From Streptosporangiaceae bacterium (lineage in GTDB: Bacteria; Actinomycetota; Actinomycetes; Streptosporangiales; Streptosporangiaceae): a stretch of DNA of 10,141 bases. The stretch's first letter is position 1. Each line of letters begins with the position of its first letter. The DNA lies in contig JASHOI010000001.1 in NCBI GenBank assembly GCA_030041195.1, positions 1 to 10,141 of the forward strand, in the 5' to 3' direction. The notes beneath the pieces were generated by a model. It ran no database searches and was not told the origin of the DNA. It saw nothing but the letters and a program-made list of their open reading frames with translations. The position numbers were made by a program, and so were the translations under genes. Shown in pieces: positions 1-4,891 of the stretch.

Positions 1-292
1 CGCTCCCGGTCACGTTCGCCCGGGATGCCGCCGCACCGGCGGCTGCCCCTGAGGCTGCCCCGGAGTCCGCGGCGGCGAGCGCCTTGCCGGAGTGCCGGGC
101 CGGCCGGGCGGCTGGTGCCGCGCCCAGCGACAGGCCCAGGGCCACCACGGCGATGGCCAGCAGGGCCGACGCGGCCCCGGCGACGACGAGCGTCACGCGG
201 GAGGGCGTGCGGCTGAAGCGGTAGTTCCGGGGGAACGAAAGCAGTGCAGAACGAAGAGAAGAGAACAAGATGAATCCCGTGTGGTCGCGCAC
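1..292 (-). CDS. Secreted or membrane-anchored protein, 5' part only
   Basis: An open minus-strand frame runs off the left edge of the window. It encodes an Arg-containing N-terminus (…NYRFSRTPSRV) and then a hydrophobic stretch of about 28 residues (TLVVAGAASALLAIAVVALG, ending in LSLGAAPAA). After that comes a low-complexity Ala/Ser/Gly-rich linker. This is the pattern of a signal peptide or signal anchor with possible cleavage near AAPAA, followed by a flexible extracellular linker. The functional domain lies outside the window, so the product cannot be named. The start is uncertain: GTG at 292 is used here. TTG at 268 has a weak GGGA six bases upstream, and an internal GTG just before the hydrophobic core is also possible. 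The frame stays open upstream to an in-frame TGA at 433-431. Many actinobacterial cell-wall hydrolases begin this way, but that is only an analogy. Confidence 0.5.
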   Translation of the reverse strand, partial: MRDHTGFILFSSLRSALLSFPRNYRFSRTPSRVTLVVAGAASALLAIAVVALGLSLGAAPAARPARHSGKALAAADSGAASGAAAGAAASRANVTGS

Positions 293-424
293 GAGGGGGG
301 GTGTGCGCTCAGCTGACCCAGGGCGCGCCTGCCGGTGGCGGGAACATGCCAGCGGCCCGGCTGCACGGATGTGACGCGGATCAGGGCGACGCGTTACTCG
401 GGGGCAACCATCAATCCTGGGTAC

Positions 425-472
425 TTTCGGTCACTCATAGTGCATGCCGAAAACTGCTAGGTGTGACCGAAA
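425..472. promoter_or_regulatory. 10-bp inverted repeat upstream of the secreted-protein gene
   Basis: TTTCGGTCAC at 425-434 and GTGACCGAAA at 463-472 are perfect inverted copies separated by 28 bases. They lie in the AT-richer gap between the left-edge minus-strand gene and the 3' end of the first TetR gene, so they probably act on the left-edge gene. The wide spacing fits two half-sites or two operators for a regulator better than an intrinsic terminator, and there is no T-run. A smaller palindrome, CACT-CAT-AGTG (432-442), overlaps the left arm. Which protein binds is not known. Confidence 0.45.
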
Positions 473-487
473 CCCCTAAACAAGCCC

Positions 488-503
488 TATGACCTGTATC
501 ACA
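488..503. promoter_or_regulatory. CRP/GlxR-like binding site
   Basis: TATGA-CCTGTA-TCACA matches the CRP-family consensus TGTGA-N6-TCACA at nine of ten defined positions. It sits in the gap upstream of the left-edge minus-strand secreted-protein gene, close to 200 bp from its likely start. That is too far for a simple class I site unless the transcript has a long leader. The flanking bases extend the dyad as CTATG…CATAG (487-506). Cyclic-AMP receptor proteins are common in actinobacteria. The assignment rests on sequence match alone. Confidence 0.4.
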
Positions 504-557
504 TAGTTACAGTCTGGCTACAGACGGAATATTCCCCATCATACCCAGAGCGTCAGT

Positions 558-1166
558 TTAGGGCGCAGCCGAGGCGATTGCGGCGGCCGTGAGCGAGCGC
601 GCGGCCGCCGCGGCGCTGGCGACGGCCGCCTCCGGCGCCAGCCCGAGCAGGTCGGTGAGCGTGAACAGCGCCTCGGCGCTGACCACGATCGCAAGACCGC
701 GCTTGAGTTGTTCAAACGCTGACGGCTGGCGCACGGCCATCGTGGCGTTCAGCGGCCGCAGCGCCTCCTCGATCAGGCCGATGCGCCGGCCGGGCCGCAC
801 TCCGGCCATGGCTGGCTTGGTGACGGACGCCGCGATCAGCGCGCGCACGGCCGCCTGATGCGCCAGCACCTCGCGGAGCAGAACCTCGGTGGCGAAACCG
901 ATCCGCTCGACCGGGTCGCCGGACGCAGCCACCGGCGCCATCGCGTGTTCCGGGCTGTCCCAAATCCCCGCAAGCGCCTCACGCAGCAGCGAGGCAAGGT
1001 CCGGGAAGTACCGGTACGCGGTGGCCTCGGAGACCAGGGCCCGCCGGGCCACGTCCGGCATCGTGATCTCGTTCCCCGAGGCGATCGCCTCGCGCGCCGC
1101 CGTCACGATCGCGGTCCGGGTCCGCTCCTTCTGGTTGGACCGGCCCGTGTTCAGGTGCATCGCCAT
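558..1166 (-). CDS. TetR/AcrR-family transcriptional regulator
   Basis: A one-component repressor of about 202 residues, the usual TetR size. The N-terminal DNA-binding domain is clear: helix 1 (QKERTRTAIVTAAREAIAS) and then the helix-turn-helix at about residues 34-54 (ITMPDVARRALVSEATAYRYF), ending in the typical YRYFPD turn. The rest is a helical, Ala-rich ligand-binding and dimerisation domain with no recognisable specificity. ATG 1166 is chosen because GGGAG lies eight bases upstream. The in-frame ATG at 1181 has no Shine-Dalgarno. The gene is divergent from the cupin-hydrolase gene, and the gap between them holds two copies of the same palindrome. It therefore most likely represses both itself and the hydrolase, and is released by a substrate of that enzyme (inference). 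Confidence 0.9.
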   Translation of the reverse strand: MAMHLNTGRSNQKERTRTAIVTAAREAIASGNEITMPDVARRALVSEATAYRYFPDLASLLREALAGIWDSPEHAMAPVAASGDPVERIGFATEVLLREVLAHQAAVRALIAASVTKPAMAGVRPGRRIGLIEEALRPLNATMAVRQPSAFEQLKRGLAIVVSAEALFTLTDLLGLAPEAAVASAAAAARSLTAAAIASAAP

Positions 1167-1196
1167 CACGCGTGCTCCCATCGCATACGAGGCAGT

Positions 1197-1211
1197 CTCT
1201 CATCGTGAGAG
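1197..1211. promoter_or_regulatory. TetR operator site 1 (CTCTC-N5-GAGAG)
   Basis: CTCTCATCGTGAGAG is a palindrome with 5-bp arms (6 bp counting the inner A/T pair). It lies 31 bp upstream of the TetR start codon. On the minus strand it overlaps a -10-like TATGCT (1215-1210), which would be the regulator's own promoter. The central ATCGT differs at one base from the TTCGT of the second site, so the two sites share the pattern CTCTC-WTCGT-GAGAG. Confidence 0.75.
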
Positions 1212-1216
1212 CATAC

Positions 1217-1245
1217 TTGCACAAACAGTTCTGGGAGTCTACTCT
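1217..1245 (+). promoter_or_regulatory. Candidate promoter of the cupin-hydrolase gene
   Basis: TTGCAC (1217-1222) and TACTCT (1240-1245) are spaced by exactly 17 bp and resemble -35 and -10 boxes of the housekeeping sigma factor. Transcription would begin near 1252, about 32 bases before the ATG. Operator site 2 covers the -10 box and start point, the expected place for a repressor. Confidence 0.5.
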
Positions 1246-1257
1246 CTTCGTGAGAGT
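1241..1257. promoter_or_regulatory. TetR operator site 2 (CTCTC-N5-GAGAG)
   Basis: ACTCTC-TTCGT-GAGAGT is a 17-bp palindrome with 6-bp arms, centred 45 bp from site 1. It overlaps the candidate -10 box of the hydrolase promoter and lies 26 bp before its ATG. Having the same arms and the same 5-bp spacer as site 1, on the other side of the divergent gap, strongly suggests the same regulator binds both. Confidence 0.75.
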
Positions 1258-1283
1258 CACTCTTATAAGAACAGGAGACCGTC

Positions 1284-2534
1284 ATGAGTGAGATCGCGAT
1301 CACCGGGCCGCACGAGGGCGAGATCGTCCTGTCCGGGCCGGTGCAGATGCGCATCCTGGAGGACGGCAGCACGACCTCGCACCGGCTGGGCCTCGGCGAG
1401 ATCACCGTCGCCCCGCACACCGGCGGGCCGCCGCAGCACCGGCACGCGCGGCATGACGAGGGCTTCTACGTGGTCTCCGGCACGGCGCGGTTCACGGTCG
1501 GCGACACCTCCTACGACGCGCCGGCCGGAACCCTGGTGATGGTCCCGCCCGGCGCCCCGCACACGTTCGGCAACGCCACCGGCGAGCCGGCGGTCCTGCT
1601 CAACACCTTCACCCCGGACCTGTACGTGCAGTACTTCCGGGACCTGCGCGACATGATCGCGGCCGGGCAGCACCTGACCCCCGCGGATGTCGTGGGCGTG
1701 ATGGCCCGCTACGCCACCGTCCCGGCCACCGACCAGGCCTCCCCCGCCGCCGCGACCCGGACCGTCACCGTCGACGGCATCGGCGCGGTCCCGGTCAGCT
1801 ACACCGACCGCGGCGCCGGGCCGGTCTTCCTGCTGCTGCACGGCGGTGCCGGGCCGCAGTCGGTGACCGGATTCGCCGACCTGCTCGCGGACACCGGGCC
1901 TGCGCGGGTCATCGTTCCGGTCCATCCGGGCTTCGGCGGCACCCCCCGGCCGGAGCGGCTGAACACCGTGGCCGGCCTGGCCCGGCTCTACGTCGCGCTG
2001 CTCGACGAACTCGGGCTCGACGGCGTCACCGTGATCGGCAACTCGATCGGCGGCTGGATCGCCGCCGAGATGGCGGTGGCCGGATCCGCGCGGATCGCCG
2101 GCCTCGTCCTCGTCGACGCCGTCGGGATCGAGGTGCCGGGCCATCCGGTCGCCGACTTCTTCTCGCTCACGCTGGACCAGGTGGTCGAGCTCAGCTACCA
2201 CGACCCCGCCGCGTTCCGGATCAACCCTGCCGCGATGAGCGAGCAGGAGCGCCGCGTGATGGCCGGCAACCGCGAGGCGCTGGCGGTCTACGCCGGCACC
2301 GACATGTCGGAGAAGGGCCTGAACGCGAGGCTCCCCGGGATCAAGGTCCCCACGTGCGTGCTGTGGGGGGACAGCGACCAGATCGCCGGCCCGGAGTATG
2401 GCCTGGCATACGCCACCGCCATCCCGGGCGCCGAGTTCCGGATGCTGCCGGACACCGGCCACGTGCCGCAGCTCGAGACCCCGGCCCAGCTCGCCGCCGC
2501 GATCCTCGACTTCGCCGGCGCCCGCGTCGCCTAG
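1284..2534 (+). CDS. Cupin-alpha/beta-hydrolase fusion protein
   Basis: A 416-residue cytosolic protein with two domains. Residues 1 to about 115 form a cupin: motif 1 is HRHARHDEGFYVVSG with probable metal ligands His52, His54 and Glu59, and motif 2 is PPGAPHTF with His93. Residues from about 160 to 416 form an alpha/beta hydrolase: oxyanion-loop HGG (186-188), nucleophile elbow GNSIGG with Ser254, probable acid Asp365 in GDSDQ, and catalytic His393 in DTGHVPQLE. Both active sites look complete. A linker of about 45 residues (FRDLRDMIAAGQHLTP…) joins them. ATG 1284 has AGGAG six bases upstream. The gene is divergent from a TetR gene and probably repressed by it. The hydrolase half resembles esterases and C-C hydrolases of aromatic degradation. 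A role in breaking down or detoxifying a small aromatic or ester compound is plausible, but the substrate is unknown. The cupin could be catalytic or only structural. Confidence 0.9.
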   Translation: MSEIAITGPHEGEIVLSGPVQMRILEDGSTTSHRLGLGEITVAPHTGGPPQHRHARHDEGFYVVSGTARFTVGDTSYDAPAGTLVMVPPGAPHTFGNATGEPAVLLNTFTPDLYVQYFRDLRDMIAAGQHLTPADVVGVMARYATVPATDQASPAAATRTVTVDGIGAVPVSYTDRGAGPVFLLLHGGAGPQSVTGFADLLADTGPARVIVPVHPGFGGTPRPERLNTVAGLARLYVALLDELGLDGVTVIGNSIGGWIAAEMAVAGSARIAGLVLVDAVGIEVPGHPVADFFSLTLDQVVELSYHDPAAFRINPAAMSEQERRVMAGNREALAVYAGTDMSEKGLNARLPGIKVPTCVLWGDSDQIAGPEYGLAYATAIPGAEFRMLPDTGHVPQLETPAQLAAAILDFAGARVA

Positions 2535-2537
2535 TGT

Positions 2538-2553
2538 CAGCCGCCGGTGGCTG
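2538..2553 (+). terminator. Weak hairpin after the cupin-hydrolase gene
   Basis: CAGCC (2538-2542) and GGCTG (2549-2553) form a short stem just after the hydrolase stop codon, with a further G·T and C-G pair possible inside. There is no T-run, so it is at best a partial or attenuating terminator. Read-through into the GNAT gene 60 bp downstream is possible. Confidence 0.25.
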
Positions 2554-2612
2554 GGGCGCCGGCTGGCGCGGAGGGCAGACTTAGCGGCAAACACCCCCAG
2601 GGAGCCGCGACG

Positions 2613-2930
2613 ATGGACACGCAGATCACGGTCCGGAACCGCCCCGAGTCCGGGCGCTACGAGGCGGTGCTCGGCGACCGCGTCGTCGGCGTGATCATTT
2701 ACGAGCGCCAGGGCAGCCGGGCGATCTTCAAGCACACCGTCGTCTCGGCCGAGTTCCGGGGGCACGGCGTGGGCGCGGCCCTGGTCCGGGCGGCCCTCGA
2801 CGACCTCGCGGCGTACGGGATGAGCCTGACCAGCTACTGCAGCTTCGTCACCGAGTTCATCGCCGGCAACCCCGGCTACGCCGGGCTCCTCGACCCCGCC
2901 CACCCGGGCCGCTCGCCGCGGAGCGCGTAA
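2613..2930 (+). CDS. Small GNAT-fold N-acetyltransferase-like protein (YidJ/COG2388 type)
   Basis: A 105-residue protein that fits the short GNAT subgroup found next to metabolic genes in many bacteria. It starts with a beta-strand pair (RYEAVLGDRVVGVIIYERQG) and continues with IFKHTVVSAEFRGHGVGAAL. RGHGVGAALV (49-58) is the acetyl-CoA pyrophosphate-binding loop (R/Q-x-x-G-x-G/A). The C-terminal CSFVTEFIAGNPGY (76-89) is the usual end of this subgroup, followed by a short Pro/Arg/Ser tail. ATG 2613 has GGGAG eight bases upstream. It lies 78 bp after the hydrolase gene on the same strand and may be co-transcribed. The substrate is unknown, and many members have no demonstrated activity. Confidence 0.85.
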   Translation: MDTQITVRNRPESGRYEAVLGDRVVGVIIYERQGSRAIFKHTVVSAEFRGHGVGAALVRAALDDLAAYGMSLTSYCSFVTEFIAGNPGYAGLLDPAHPGRSPRSA

Positions 2931-2960
2931 CCGGGGGCGGCCGGACCGACACTAACCAGT

Positions 2961-3317
2961 GTGGGTATCGGCGACGGCGACCTGGTCCGGCTGGCCCGAG
3001 CGGGTGACGCCGCCGCGTTCCGGCTGCTGGTCGAGCGGCACCTGCCGGCGGCGCGGGCCCGCGCGGCGCACCTGTCGGCGCGGAGCGACGACGTCGACGA
3101 CGTCGTGCAGGAGGCGTTTCTGCAGGCGTTCGTGGCCCTGGACCGGCTGCGCGACCCGGACCGGTTCGGCGCCTGGCTGGCCGGCATCGTCCGCAACGTG
3201 CAGCGCGCCGCGGCCCGGCGGGACCCGCCCCGACCTCATCCCCATCGCATCCAGGAGGACACCCATGACCGCCGTCCGCATCGCTCACGCGGAGCCACAG
3301 TTCGACACCCGCCCTGA
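2961..3317 (+). CDS. Truncated ECF-type sigma factor fragment (region 2 only)
   Basis: From GTG 2961 the frame reads DGDLVRLARAGDAAAFRLLV, then DDVDDVVQEAFLQAFVALDR, then DRFGAWLAGIVRNVQRAAAR. This is a complete sigma-70 region 2, which binds core polymerase and the -10 element. Native sequence stops near 3226. After that the frame turns into Arg/His/Pro-rich nonsense (PRPHPHRIQEDTHDRRPHRS) and ends at 3317. Region 4, which recognises the -35 element, is absent, so the product is not expected to work as a sigma factor. There is no Shine-Dalgarno before the GTG. It is listed as the open frame an automatic caller would report, and belongs to the pseudogene 2961-4127. Confidence 0.55.
   Translation: MGIGDGDLVRLARAGDAAAFRLLVERHLPAARARAAHLSARSDDVDDVVQEAFLQAFVALDRLRDPDRFGAWLAGIVRNVQRAAARRDPPRPHPHRIQEDTHDRRPHRSRGATVRHPP
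3253..3264 (+). promoter_or_regulatory. Perfect internal Shine-Dalgarno before ATG 3265
   Basis: AGGAGG (3253-3258) stands six bases before ATG 3265, the strongest ribosome-binding site in the window. In the nuclease frame these same bases encode Arg-Arg (…ASRRTPMTAV). It could let ribosomes start freshly on the nuclease-like part, independent of the sigma fragment upstream. Confidence 0.6.
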
Positions 3318-3801
3318 CGGCAAGACCCCCCTCCGCCACATCCTTGTGGTCTTGGCCGACGATCCCGGCCACCGGGCGATGGGGCTCTGGCTCCGCACCC
3401 GCCAGGGTCTGGCCCTGTGGCAGGTCCTCGAGGGGTCGCGTACCAGGCAGTCGTCCGGACCGGCACCGGGACCGCCGGACGCGGACCTGCTCGGACACGG
3501 GTTCACGCCGGAGGATCTGGCCGGCCGGCTGGTCGGCGCGGCCGGCGGCACCGTGACCGGGGTGGACATCGAGGAGCTCGGGCCGAACGTGAACCGCGCA
3601 ACCTGGACTTCGCCGACGGTCTCGACGGCTGGATCATCGGCGGCAGCTCGCTGGCCGAGGTCACCGGGTCGCACTGGGCCGACTACGCCGTCGGCGCGGC
3701 GGATGGGGCCGCGACGCTGTCCGCCGCGGTCGCCGACCCGTACGGGAACGTGTTCCTCGGCCAGGAGGTCCTCGCCGACGGCTACCGCGGTGCCACGGTG
3801 A
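3265..3801 (+). CDS. Bifunctional-nuclease-like (DUF151) fragment with frameshifted tail
   Basis: ATG 3265 follows a perfect AGGAGG. The first 110 or so residues read HILVVLADDPGHRAMGLWLR, LALWQVLEG and FTPEDLAGRLVGAAGGTVTG VDIEEL. This order of strands and helices matches the bifunctional nuclease (DUF151) family: LWL for IWI, ALWQVLEG for AIALALEG, and a final helix-strand unit ending VDIEEL. The C-terminal part of that domain is missing. After about 3595 the frame becomes Pro/Arg/Ser-rich and is the out-of-frame reading of the jelly-roll segment. If it is translated, the protein would be a partial domain with a disordered tail. It is part of the pseudogene 2961-4127. Native homologs appear to carry this domain on a sigma factor (family recollection). 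Confidence 0.4.
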   Translation: MTAVRIAHAEPQFDTRPDGKTPLRHILVVLADDPGHRAMGLWLRTRQGLALWQVLEGSRTRQSSGPAPGPPDADLLGHGFTPEDLAGRLVGAAGGTVTGVDIEELGPNVNRATWTSPTVSTAGSSAAARWPRSPGRTGPTTPSARRMGPRRCPPRSPTRTGTCSSARRSSPTATAVPR

Positions 3802-4127
3802 CCTTGCGCGCCGAGGTCCGCGGCGAGGACGTGGCGGACCACGCCGAGCTGAGCCTGGCCATCGTCAGCAGGGCAGCGGGCCGCGGCCAGGAGCGCGACG
3901 GACACGCTAACCCGGGTGGCGGCCCCAGGCCAGGCCTGTTCCCGCAGAGGCGCCAGGCCACCCGGGATGTCCAGCGGCACGGCGAGACCATCACCGGCAG
4001 CACGGACTGGACCAGATATGAGGTCGCCGCGCAGGTCCCCGACGAGGCCGAGCACATAGAGTTCGATCTCACCCTGGCCGGCACCGGCCTGGTCGGGCTT
4101 CGCCACGTCGAACTGACCCGTCGCTGA
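3417..4127 (+). CDS. Jelly-roll-like C-terminal fragment of the broken sigma fusion
   Basis: The frame is open from GTG 3417, but the first 56 codons are only the wrong-frame reading of the nuclease part. Native-looking sequence begins near 3590 with NLDFADGLDGWIIGGSSLAE. It continues through SHWADYAVGAADGAATLSAA, YGNVFLGQEVLADGYRGATV and TLRAEVRGEDVADHAELSLA, and ends TGSTDWTRYEVAAQVPDEAE…ELTRR. This alternation of strands resembles the galactose-binding/carbohydrate-binding jelly-roll domain found at the C-terminus of some actinobacterial regulators. The stretch RAAGRGQERDGHANPGGGPR is poor in hydrophobic residues and is probably a variable loop. No Shine-Dalgarno stands before a start in the native part, so translation is doubtful. 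The stop at 4125-4127 is convergent with the TetR gene ending at 4143. Confidence 0.4.
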   Translation: MAGPRGVAYQAVVRTGTGTAGRGPARTRVHAGGSGRPAGRRGRRHRDRGGHRGARAEREPRNLDFADGLDGWIIGGSSLAEVTGSHWADYAVGAADGAATLSAAVADPYGNVFLGQEVLADGYRGATVTLRAEVRGEDVADHAELSLAIVSRAAGRGQERDGHANPGGGPRPGLFPQRRQATRDVQRHGETITGSTDWTRYEVAAQVPDEAEHIEFDLTLAGTGLVGLRHVELTRR

Positions 4128-4142
4128 CTCGCTGTACTCAGG

Positions 4143-4736
4143 TCAGGCCGAAAGGCGGGACCGGGAGTCAAGCGCGGCCGCGCGATCCTGCAGGTCACTC
4201 ACTGCCGCTGCGGCATGGAGCCGGAACGGTTCGTCATTGTCCGCCTGCATCCAGCGCTCAACGGCGACTGTGAAGGCGAGCATCCCCACTTCCGCCGCCA
4301 GCCGGGCGGTCAGCTCGTCTGCGCCGCGTTCGCGCAGGGCGGCGGCGATCGACCTGGCGATCCGGGCGTGCTTGAGCAGTCCCCGCTCCTGCAGTTCGCT
4401 GTTCGCGGCGACCACCAGCACGCGCTGAGCGGCCTTGGCCCGCTGCTGCGGGGTCATCGCGACGTCGGCGGCGGCGAACGCCGCCTGCAGGCACTCGGCG
4501 AGCGTCGCATCGGGGGAGGCGGCCCGGATGGCGTCGCCGAACAGCCCGGCCAGCAAGTCTTCCCCGCCGAACAGGACCTCCCGCTTGTCGGCGAAGTGCC
4601 GGAAGAACGTGGCGCGGTTCAGGCCGGCGCGATCCGCGATCTGCGCGACGGTCGTCTCCTCGTACCCGTTCCGCACGAACAGGTCCAGCGCGGCGGTCTC
4701 CAGGCGCTCACGCGCGTCCGGTGGCCATCTGCTCAC
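4143..4736 (-). CDS. TetR/AcrR-family transcriptional regulator
   Basis: A repressor of about 197 residues. Helix 1 is RERLETAALDLFVRNGYEET. The helix-turn-helix follows at about residues 28-48 (TTVAQIADRAGLNRATFFRHF), ending in the FFRHFADKREVLF signature. The C-terminal domain carries MTPQQRAKAAQRVLVVAANS and a late Trp/Met-rich helix (AVERWMQADNDEPF). The pattern resembles regulators grouped as TetR/AcrR with TetR_C_17-like ends, a weak assignment. GTG 4736 is preferred because AGGA lies seven bases upstream. GTG 4742, two codons earlier, has that AGGA only one base away. The gene is divergent from the SDR gene, with two identical-spacing palindromes between. It most likely represses both the SDR gene and itself (inference). 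Confidence 0.9.
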   Translation of the reverse strand: MSRWPPDARERLETAALDLFVRNGYEETTVAQIADRAGLNRATFFRHFADKREVLFGGEDLLAGLFGDAIRAASPDATLAECLQAAFAAADVAMTPQQRAKAAQRVLVVAANSELQERGLLKHARIARSIAAALRERGADELTARLAAEVGMLAFTVAVERWMQADNDEPFRLHAAAAVSDLQDRAAALDSRSRLSA

Positions 4737-4782
4737 CGTCACATCCTAAGCGAGGCGACCGAATCGCATCACCTGGCAGACG

Positions 4783-4799
4783 ATGCGACGTAGTCGCAT
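4783..4799. promoter_or_regulatory. TetR operator site 1 (ATGCGA-N5-TCGCAT)
   Basis: ATGCGAC-GTA-GTCGCAT is a perfect 17-bp palindrome with 7-bp arms in the divergent gap between the TetR and SDR genes. It touches a -10-like CATAAT (4797-4802) on the plus strand, though no good -35 box is seen at the right distance. A lone half-site TCGCAT also lies at 4764-4769, on the TetR side. Confidence 0.8.
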
Positions 4800-4814
4800 A
4801 ATGGTGCTAGAGTT

Positions 4815-4833
4815 GATGCGACCCGATCGCATC
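4815..4833. promoter_or_regulatory. TetR operator site 2 (ATGCGA-N5-TCGCAT)
   Basis: GATGCGA-CCCGA-TCGCATC has 7-bp arms and the same N5 spacing between ATGCGA and TCGCAT as site 1. Its centre is 33 bp from that of site 1, about three helical turns, which would let two dimers bind the same face of the DNA. It is 58 bp upstream of the SDR start codon, inside the probable promoter or early leader. Confidence 0.8.
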
Positions 4834-4891
4834 GGCATTCCGGCCGCGGCGTTCGCGCCGCGCATCTTCATCACCTGGAAGGAGACCCTTC

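Larger units (their letters stand above)
2961..4127 (+). pseudogene. Broken sigma-70-like factor fused to a bifunctional-nuclease-like and a jelly-roll-like domain
   Basis: Three coding blocks follow one another in alternating frames. Block A (2961 to about 3226, frame 3) is sigma-70 region 2. Block B (about 3226 to 3590, frame 1) resembles the bifunctional-nuclease domain (DUF151). Block C (about 3585 to 4127, frame 3) starts NLDFADGLDGW and ends DWTRYEVAAQVP…VELTRR, like a carbohydrate-binding jelly-roll domain. From family knowledge I expect sigma region 4 between A and B, and the rest of the nuclease domain plus a linker between B and C. Both are missing, and each join also changes frame. 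The simplest reading is an ancestral single-chain protein of roughly 450-500 residues that lost two internal segments. No IS ends or target duplications are visible at the joins. The frame changes could be sequencing errors, but the missing region 4 could not. The exact ancestor is inferred from memory of related actinobacterial proteins. Confidence 0.7.

Noticed and set aside
370..385. Second CRP-like site, TGTGA-CGCGGA-TCAGG
   Set aside because: The right half matches only three of five positions, expected by chance in such DNA.
301..424. Possible c-di-AMP (ydaO) riboswitch before the secreted-protein gene
   Set aside because: I looked for the conserved blocks of actinobacterial members on the minus strand and did not find them. 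Only generic GC-rich hairpins are present.
1263..2903. 546-codon open frame on the minus strand opposite the hydrolase and GNAT genes
   Set aside because: It reads as a Gly/Arg/Asp/His-rich string with no domain, a normal GC-driven shadow of the well-supported plus-strand genes.
2961..3600. Programmed ribosomal frameshift linking the sigma and nuclease parts
   Set aside because: No slippery heptamer is visible at the join, and sigma region 4 is physically absent, so a frameshift would not restore a working sigma factor.
4141..4160. Small GCC-GAAA-GGC hairpin near the convergent ends of the pseudogene and second TetR gene
   Set aside because: The stem is only three base pairs and lies within the TetR coding end, too weak to call a terminator.
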